From: Pseudomonadota bacterium
GTDB taxonomy: Bacteria > Pseudomonadota > Alphaproteobacteria > Sphingomonadales > Sphingomonadaceae
DNA length: 64,000 bases
Direction: 5' to 3'
Assembly: GCA_020160755.1 (NCBI GenBank)
Contig: JAIUPN010000005.1
Span: 221,510-285,509 of the forward strand
The translations under genes and the position numbers were made by a program. Position 1 is the stretch's first letter. Each line of letters opens with the position of its first letter. Below the pieces are notes generated by a model that did not search any database, was not told the DNA's origin, and saw only the letters and a program-made list of their open reading frames with translations. This document shows, in pieces, positions 59,053 to 64,000 of this stretch.

Positions 59053-60578
59053 CACGCCTTCGCCTTGTCCCAATATTGGTCGCGCAGCAGACGCTTGTAG
59101 AGCTTGCCGGTATCGTGGCGCGGCAAGGCTTCCATGAAGTCGATGCGGCGCGGGATCTTCACCCCCGACAATTTTTCGCGCGCATAGGCGATCAGTTCGT
59201 CGCGCAATGCCTCGGTCGCATCGGTCATGTCGGCGGGCTGGATCACCGCGATCACCTCTTCGCCCATTTCGTCGTGCGGCCCGCCGACGACCGCGACGTC
59301 GGCGACCTTCGGATGCGTGACGAGGTGGTTCTCGATCTCCTGCGGATAGACGTTCACGCCGCCGGTGATGATCATGAAGCTCTTGCGGTCGGTCAGATAG
59401 AGGAAGCCATCTTCATCAACTTTGCCCACATCGCCAAGGGTCGACCAGCCCTTCGCGTTGCGGCTCGACGCCGTTTTTTCACTATCCCCATGATATTCGA
59501 AGACATTTTCGCTCTCAAAGAAGACCGTGCCTTCCGCGTCCGGACCCAGCTCGGTTTCGTTGTCCTCGCCCATGATATGCACCGCGCCGAGGATCGGGCG
59601 GCCGACGCTGCCCTTGTGGGTCAGCCAGTCGGGGCTGGAGATGAAGGTCATGCCATTGCCCTCCGACCCGGCATAATATTCGAACAGCACCGGACCCCAC
59701 CAGTCGATCATCGCCTGCTTGACCGGCACCGGGCACGGCGCGGCGGCGTGAATCGCGACCTTCAATGACGAGGTGTCGTAGCGGCTGCGCACCTCATCGG
59801 GCAGCTTGAGCATGCGCACGAAATGCGTCGGCACCCATTGGCTGGCGTTCACACGATATGTTTCGATGTGCGCCAGCGCCGCCTCGGGATCGAATTTCTT
59901 CATGAGGACGACGGTGCCGCCGAGGCGGTGGATCGTCATCGACCAGCGCAGCGGTGCGGCATGATAAAGCGGCGCCGGCGACAGATAGACGCTGTCGGCG
60001 TTGATCTGGAACACCGCCGAAGCGAGCATCACGAGGCTGTTGGTCGCATCGATCGCGGGATCCTCGGGCAGCGGCACGCGCACGCCTTTAGGCCGGCCGG
60101 TGGTGCCCGACGAATAGAGCATGTCGACGCCGGCGCGCTCGTCGGCGACCGGAGTCGCGGGCATCGCGCCGACCGCATCCTCCCAGCTTTCGTAACCCGG
60201 GATGTCGCCGCCCATCGCGAAGCGCTTGATCCCGGTCGTCAGTTGCTGCGCGGCGCCCGCAAGGCTCGCCGAGACGACGAGAATCTGCGCGCCCGAATTT
60301 TCGAGGATATAGTCGGTCTCATCCTGCGTCAGCCGCGACGAGATACAGACATAGCGCAGCCCCGCGCGCTGCGCGCCCCAGGTCAGCCCGTAATAATGCG
60401 GGGTGTTGTCGAGCATGAAGGCAACAACATCCTCATGCCCCAGCCCGTGAGCACGAAAGAGCTGCGCGGCGCGATTCGAAGCGGCGTCGAGCTCGCCGTA
60501 GCTGATCGCCTCCCCGGTCTCGGCGACGATGATCGCAGGCTTGTCGGGGTTGGCGCGGGCATGAACTGAGGGGTGCAT
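59052..60578 (-). CDS. Acyl-CoA synthetase (AMP-binding, class I adenylate-forming)
   Basis: The 508-residue enzyme has the phosphate-binding motif MLYSSGTTGRPKGVRV, the adenine-binding YYAGSEGNGMTF, the GWSTLGDVGKVDEDGFLYLT core with the ribose-binding Asp, the hinge DRKSFMIITGGVNVYPQEIE, and the C-terminal Lys in PRHDTGKLYKRLLR. It should activate a carboxylic acid to its CoA thioester. The co-transcribed isomerase and crotonase genes suggest the acid is then degraded. Substrate specificity cannot be read. Confidence 0.92.
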   Translation of the reverse strand: MHPSVHARANPDKPAIIVAETGEAISYGELDAASNRAAQLFRAHGLGHEDVVAFMLDNTPHYYGLTWGAQRAGLRYVCISSRLTQDETDYILENSGAQILVVSASLAGAAQQLTTGIKRFAMGGDIPGYESWEDAVGAMPATPVADERAGVDMLYSSGTTGRPKGVRVPLPEDPAIDATNSLVMLASAVFQINADSVYLSPAPLYHAAPLRWSMTIHRLGGTVVLMKKFDPEAALAHIETYRVNASQWVPTHFVRMLKLPDEVRSRYDTSSLKVAIHAAAPCPVPVKQAMIDWWGPVLFEYYAGSEGNGMTFISSPDWLTHKGSVGRPILGAVHIMGEDNETELGPDAEGTVFFESENVFEYHGDSEKTASSRNAKGWSTLGDVGKVDEDGFLYLTDRKSFMIITGGVNVYPQEIENHLVTHPKVADVAVVGGPHDEMGEEVIAVIQPADMTDATEALRDELIAYAREKLSGVKIPRRIDFMEALPRHDTGKLYKRLLRDQYWDKAKA

Positions 60579-60722
60579 CGGGCATCATCTCCGGGAATCG
60601 TTGCTTTCTTTATGTCGGAGATCAGTAGCAACCTGAAACTTTCGGTCAAGCAAGCTGGGGCTCGTGACAGGAGCCCGATCAAGAAGCGGCAAATTGCGGC
60701 GCAAGATCGGGCGATACCAACG

Positions 60723-61436
60723 CTAGTCCGGGCGCGACCGCAGCGTGTACCCCATGCCCTTGATCGTGTGCAGCATCGGCCAGTCGAATCCGCGATCGAC
60801 CTTCGCGCGCAGCCGCGACATATGCACCTCGACGCGGTTTGTCCCCGGATCGAAATCGAGCCGCCACACAGAACGTAAGAGCGCGGCACGCGACAACGGC
60901 CGGTCGGGCACGCGCGCGAGATTTGCGAGCAGATCGAACTCGCGAAGCGGCAGACGGATCAATCGCCCCGCACGCTCGACGCGCCGGTCGATCAGGTCGA
61001 TGCGCAGTTCCCCCTCGCCCAGCTGGCCGGCGGCGATGCGGCTCCGGCGAAGCAGGCTGGCGATGCGCGCAAGCACCTCGGGAAGATTGTCCGTCCAGCC
61101 AACTGCGTCGTCGGCGCCCGCACCCAAAGCCGCCATGCGATCCTCGAGCGAATCGCGATCCGAAATGACGATCAGCGGCCGCCGCCCGGCGACGGATGCT
61201 GCCAACCGGACGAACTCGAAGGGTTCCTGCCAATCGAGGAAAGGATTGACGAGCAGCAGGTGGAAACAGCTATCGGTCCAGGGCCGGAGGCTGTTCACAT
61301 GCGGCGGCAGGACCATGGCGTCGTACCCCGCCGCCTCGATCGCCTTGCGCAGCCCTTCCGCCCGTTTCGCCAACGGATGATAGATCGCAACGAGCAACTT
61401 CCTGTCGCTTGCTTCCGCAATACCCGATGATGCCAT
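60723..61436 (-). CDS. OmpR-type winged-helix regulator with degenerate receiver
   Basis: The 237-residue protein has an N-terminal receiver-like domain (~15-135) and a C-terminal OmpR/PhoB winged helix (~140-235: IRLPLREFDLLANLARVPDR, LLRSVWRLDFDPGTNRVEVH, LRAKVDRGFDWPMLHTIKGM, GYTLRS). The receiver lacks the acidic pair at the end of strand 1 (LLVAIYHPL). At the phosphorylation position strand 3 reads LLLVNPF, with Asn instead of Asp. No kinase is nearby. It is therefore probably phosphorylation-independent. The ATG at 61436 has GGGGGA upstream; ATGs at 61442 and 61463 are alternatives. Confidence 0.85.
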   Translation of the reverse strand: MASSGIAEASDRKLLVAIYHPLAKRAEGLRKAIEAAGYDAMVLPPHVNSLRPWTDSCFHLLLVNPFLDWQEPFEFVRLAASVAGRRPLIVISDRDSLEDRMAALGAGADDAVGWTDNLPEVLARIASLLRRSRIAAGQLGEGELRIDLIDRRVERAGRLIRLPLREFDLLANLARVPDRPLSRAALLRSVWRLDFDPGTNRVEVHMSRLRAKVDRGFDWPMLHTIKGMGYTLRSRPD

Positions 61437-61523
61437 CCGCATCCCCCGTCGTCGACGCAACATCTTGTCGCCCCGCCGCCCCACCGGCATTGCACCGCCT
61501 TTCGGCTGTGCTAATCCATAGGC

Positions 61524-63056
61524 ATGACCAGTATCGAAATGCTTGACGGCGCCTTTGCCACCCTGCCCGACCTTGTCCGTGCCCATGCGGCGGAACGTCC
61601 CGATGCCGTAGCGGCTGCCGACCCGGCGCGGCGGCTGAGCTGGTCCGAACTGGATCAATTGACCGACCGAATCGCCGCGCGGCTGCAGCAGGACGGCTTT
61701 GCGAAAGGCGACCGCACTGCGATCGCCGGTCTCAACAGCGTCGAACAGATGGCGGTGATCCTCGGCACGCTGCGCGCCGGCGGGGTCGCGGGGCTCGTCA
61801 CCAACAGCGCGACGGGCGAGCAGATGGCGGCGATGATCGCCGACACCGGGGCGCGCCACCTGTTCCTCGACAGCACGGCCAGGGCAAGCCTCGAAGGCCA
61901 TGCCATCGCCGCGAGCGACCTGATCGCGATGGACGGCAGCGACGCCGGCACCCCGCTCAATGCCTGGCTTTCGCCGGCGGACGCGCACCCGGCGCCGGTC
62001 GACATCCGGCCCGAAGACGGATTCAATATCATCTATTCGTCGGGCACCACCGGTACGCCCAAGGGCATCATCCACAGCCATGCCATGCGCTGGCAGCATA
62101 TCCTCCGCGGCGCCCCCGCCTATGGCCCGAATGCGGTGACGATCCTGTCGACGCCGCTTTATTCGAACACGACGATGGCGAGTTTTATGCCGACGGTCGG
62201 GTCGGGCGGGCAGGTCGTGCTGATGAAGAAATTCGACGCGCGCGGCTTCCTCGAACTCGCGGCCCGCGAGCGTGCGACGAACACGATGCTCGTCCCGGTG
62301 CAGTATCGCCGCATCATGGCGCTCGACGATTTCGGCGACTTCGACCTGTCGAGCTTCATCGTCAAATATTGCACCTCGGCCCCCTTCCCCGCGGCGCTGA
62401 AGGCCGATGTGCTGCAACGCTGGCCCGGCGGTCTCGTCGAAATTTACGGGATGACCGAAGGCGGCGCGGCCTTCATCCTCGAAGCGCATCAATTCCCCGA
62501 CAAGCTCCACACCGTCGGCAAGCCCGCCCCCGGCCATATCGCGAAGGTGATCGACGAAGAGGGCAACGAACTGCCGCAGGGATCGGTCGGCGAAGTCGTC
62601 GGCCGCAGCCCTGCGATGATGACAGGGTACAATAACCGCCCCGACGCAACGAAGGCGATGCACTGGTACGACGCCGAGGGAAATCTCTTCTACCGCCACG
62701 GCGATATCGGCCGCATCGACGAGGACGGGTTCCTGACCTTGATGGACCGCGCGAAAGACATGATCATCTCGGGCGGCTTCAATATTTTCCCGAGCGACCT
62801 CGAAGCGATCCTGATCGCCGACGAGCGCGTCGTCGAAGCGGCTGTGGTGGGGATGCCGAGCGAGGAATGGGGAGAGACCCCGGTCGCGTTCGTCGTGCTG
62901 AAACCCGGCGCCGATGCCGAAAGCGTGCGCGCCGATTGCAACGCCAAGGTCGGCAAGACGCAGCGGCTGAGTGCGGTTACCGTCGTGGAAGAACTTCCGC
63001 GCAGCCCCATCGGCAAGGTGTTGAAGCGCGAGTTGCGAGATGCTTACGCCAAGTAG
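61524..63056 (+). CDS. AMP-binding acyl-CoA synthetase, second copy
   Basis: The 510-residue protein is a class I adenylate-forming enzyme. It has IIYSSGTTGTPKGIIHSHAM, EIYGMTEGGAAFIL, YRHGDIGRIDEDGFLTLMDR, AKDMIISGGFNIFPSDLEAI and the catalytic Lys in LPRSPIGKVLKRELR. It differs clearly from the ligase at 59052 and is likely specific for another acid. It is divergent from the degenerate response-regulator gene (88 bp between starts), which could regulate it. Confidence 0.9.
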   Translation: MTSIEMLDGAFATLPDLVRAHAAERPDAVAAADPARRLSWSELDQLTDRIAARLQQDGFAKGDRTAIAGLNSVEQMAVILGTLRAGGVAGLVTNSATGEQMAAMIADTGARHLFLDSTARASLEGHAIAASDLIAMDGSDAGTPLNAWLSPADAHPAPVDIRPEDGFNIIYSSGTTGTPKGIIHSHAMRWQHILRGAPAYGPNAVTILSTPLYSNTTMASFMPTVGSGGQVVLMKKFDARGFLELAARERATNTMLVPVQYRRIMALDDFGDFDLSSFIVKYCTSAPFPAALKADVLQRWPGGLVEIYGMTEGGAAFILEAHQFPDKLHTVGKPAPGHIAKVIDEEGNELPQGSVGEVVGRSPAMMTGYNNRPDATKAMHWYDAEGNLFYRHGDIGRIDEDGFLTLMDRAKDMIISGGFNIFPSDLEAILIADERVVEAAVVGMPSEEWGETPVAFVVLKPGADAESVRADCNAKVGKTQRLSAVTVVEELPRSPIGKVLKRELRDAYAK

Positions 63057-63165
63057 CGTCGGCCGGCCGCTAGCGACCATTTGCAGACGTTCAGGCTGCT
63101 AGCTAGCTTTCCTCCGATGTCAGCGAAGTGCATTCTTTTGGTTTGCGGAGCGGTACTAGCGGATG

Positions 63166-63657
63166 CTATTTCGACTTCAAAGACGAGAGCTGCCTAACTA
63201 TCTCGTCGCGTTGAGCGCGATATCCCTCAAGGCGAGCATAATTGCGATATTTGTCCGATGCTATTGCTCGATCAGCATAACCAAGGGCTTCGGCGAAAAG
63301 TTCGGCTCGGCTTCCCGGGGGTGTTTTTTTGTCCATCGCCTCAGCGTAAAGTGCGCTAGATTGCTCGATGAGGCATTCCGGGTGCCCTCCCTTCAAACAT
63401 TTTTCGAAATGGTATCTCGATTTTTCCTCGTCGCCCAAGTCGGAGAAATGGAAGGCCAGAGCCATCTCTCCCTCAACGTCCCCTTGGGCAGCAGCATGTG
63501 CAGCTCGATCCAACTCGGTTTTGGGTAGTGGGGAGCGGGTTGTGGATACATTTTTCGTTTTGGTCTCTTCGCTGCCTTGCTCCGAGCATGCAGACAGCGT
63601 GAGCCCAACGCACGCGACAAGGATTGCTCCAGCATATTTCGTCATTTGGTAGTTCAT
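63166..63657 (-). CDS. Lipoprotein with Sel1-like helical repeats
   Basis: The 163-residue product has a lipoprotein signal (AILVACVGLTLSAC, lipobox Cys24), a short Ser/Thr-rich linker and Sel1/TPR-like helices (AAQGDVEGEMALAFHFSDLG, KCLKGGHPECLIEQSSALYA). It should be anchored in a membrane and face the periplasm, where such repeats mediate protein contacts. Codon use is much less GC-biased than elsewhere, suggesting recent acquisition. No ribosome-binding site is obvious for ATG 63657 or ATG 63645. Confidence 0.72.
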   Translation of the reverse strand: MNYQMTKYAGAILVACVGLTLSACSEQGSEETKTKNVSTTRSPLPKTELDRAAHAAAQGDVEGEMALAFHFSDLGDEEKSRYHFEKCLKGGHPECLIEQSSALYAEAMDKKTPPGSRAELFAEALGYADRAIASDKYRNYARLEGYRAQRDEIVRQLSSLKSK

Positions 63658-64000
63658 GTCGCAAAGATAGCGTGATGACCAAATGGCAGCAACGCTCCTT
63701 CCGGTCGATTACGGTCATTCGTGCCTATCTGGATCGAATTACTGGGATCGACCGGAAGCCGGCCTATCCTGCATCGTCACCGCGGGCTTGACCCGGGGCC
63801 TGCCTTCTTGAAGGGAAAGGCGGATTTCGGGTCAAGACCGGGATGACGGAAGGGAGTAACCGAACGTCCGCTTCCCACCCCGTTGTTGCCTTCTCCGACC
63901 AAACTGGATGAAATGACGGCAATCGACCGATTGCTGACATGCGTCAATTGCCGGCGAGCATCTCTTCGGGATCGCGATCTAATGAGCTTCCCTCTATGAG
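63658..64000. other. Intergenic region with repeat elements at the window end
   Basis: I see no gene in this stretch; the only open frames are short and repeat-derived. It holds CTTCCGGTCGAT at 63698-63709, inverted relative to ATCGACCGGAAG at 63747-63758. The composite repeat lies at 63747-63881, and the perfect palindrome GCAATCG-AC-CGATTGC at 63919-63934. Confidence 0.6.
63747..63881 (+). repeat. Composite intergenic palindromic repeat, copy 4 (diverged)
   Basis: The 135-bp copy has ATCGACCGGAAG, then an inverted repeat from CGTCACCGCGGGCTTGACCC (63775) to GGGTCAAGACCGGGATGACG (63848), then CGAACGTCCGCTTCCCACCCC. Flanks and overall length match the copy at 11226-11360. The palindrome core has diverged (GGGCTTGACCC instead of GGACTTGATCC). 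Confidence 0.8.

Noticed and set aside
60723..63080. A 785-codon minus-strand frame covering the second acyl-CoA ligase
   Set aside because: Only its last 237 codons (response regulator) carry motifs. The rest is antisense to a well-supported ligase and is not coding.
63908..64000. Start of a new gene at the window end
   Set aside because: The frame from ATG 63913 ends after 28 codons, and its first part is a palindromic repeat.

Overview
The window is chromosomal DNA of a GC-rich alphaproteobacterium, most likely a sphingomonad close to Sphingopyxis. This is an inference from four things: the very high third-position GC, intergenic 'CCCGGACTTGATCCGGG' palindromes, the abundance of exported peptidases and TonB-dependent receptors, and ATP12 sitting in a crcB/pseudouridine-synthase operon. 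About 50 genes are densely packed on both strands, with one tRNA-Val(UAC). I see no integrase, transposase, plasmid or phage module and no CRISPR array. Most divergence from the background comes from intergenic repeats and two or three patches of less GC-biased coding sequence.

1-13.3 kb is rich in peptide-degrading enzymes (M16, proline iminopeptidase, S9, M28, DUF885), separated by palindromic repeats and mixed with a 2OG-Fe(II) oxygenase and an endonuclease/phosphatase-fold lipoprotein. 13.3-16 kb holds an overlapping purine-salvage pair (phosphoribosyltransferase and adenine deaminase) and a solitary MreB.

16-22.2 kb is one leftward block. A BlaI-type repressor with two TACA-TT-TGTA operators is translationally coupled to an M56 (BlaR1-like) membrane metallopeptidase. 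That protein's C-terminus is not a penicillin-binding domain but a set of ~28-residue repeats. The next gene encodes a secreted protein ending in the same repeats, coupled in turn to a TonB-dependent receptor, then an RNase H-like protein and a PAS protein. This looks like a proteolytic signalling system controlling an outer-membrane receptor and is the most interesting locus in the window.

22-27.9 kb carries a histidine phosphatase, an ABC-F ATPase, a PilZ-HTH fusion (candidate c-di-GMP-responsive regulator), a glutathione S-transferase and a CHASE-HWE histidine kinase. 27.9-35.2 kb is a 5-oxoprolinase-type (HyuA-HyuB fusion) gene with two membrane proteins (DUF969, DUF979), DUF2891 and a LacI-type regulator, probably one catabolic unit. 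35.3-39 kb has a diguanylate cyclase and an MHYT-GGDEF-EAL protein.

40-42.5 kb pairs a TonB-dependent receptor, driven by a MerR-type 19-bp-spacer promoter, with a CadR/ZntR-like MerR gene preceded by the same operator. 42.7-48.3 kb holds acnA with a strong terminator, a small membrane protein, an exported amidohydrolase, tRNA-Val and corA. 48.4-53.6 kb has a very large exported TPR-CHAT protein and two less-known genes. 53.8-57.6 kb is a rightward operon: nuclease-like protein, crcB, pseudouridine synthase, PaiB-like, small membrane protein, ATP12. 57.6-63.1 kb has an acyl-CoA ligase / DsbA-fold isomerase / crotonase operon, an atypical response regulator and a second acyl-CoA ligase. The window ends with a Sel1-like lipoprotein and another intergenic repeat.

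All functions are assigned by reading motifs. No database search was possible.
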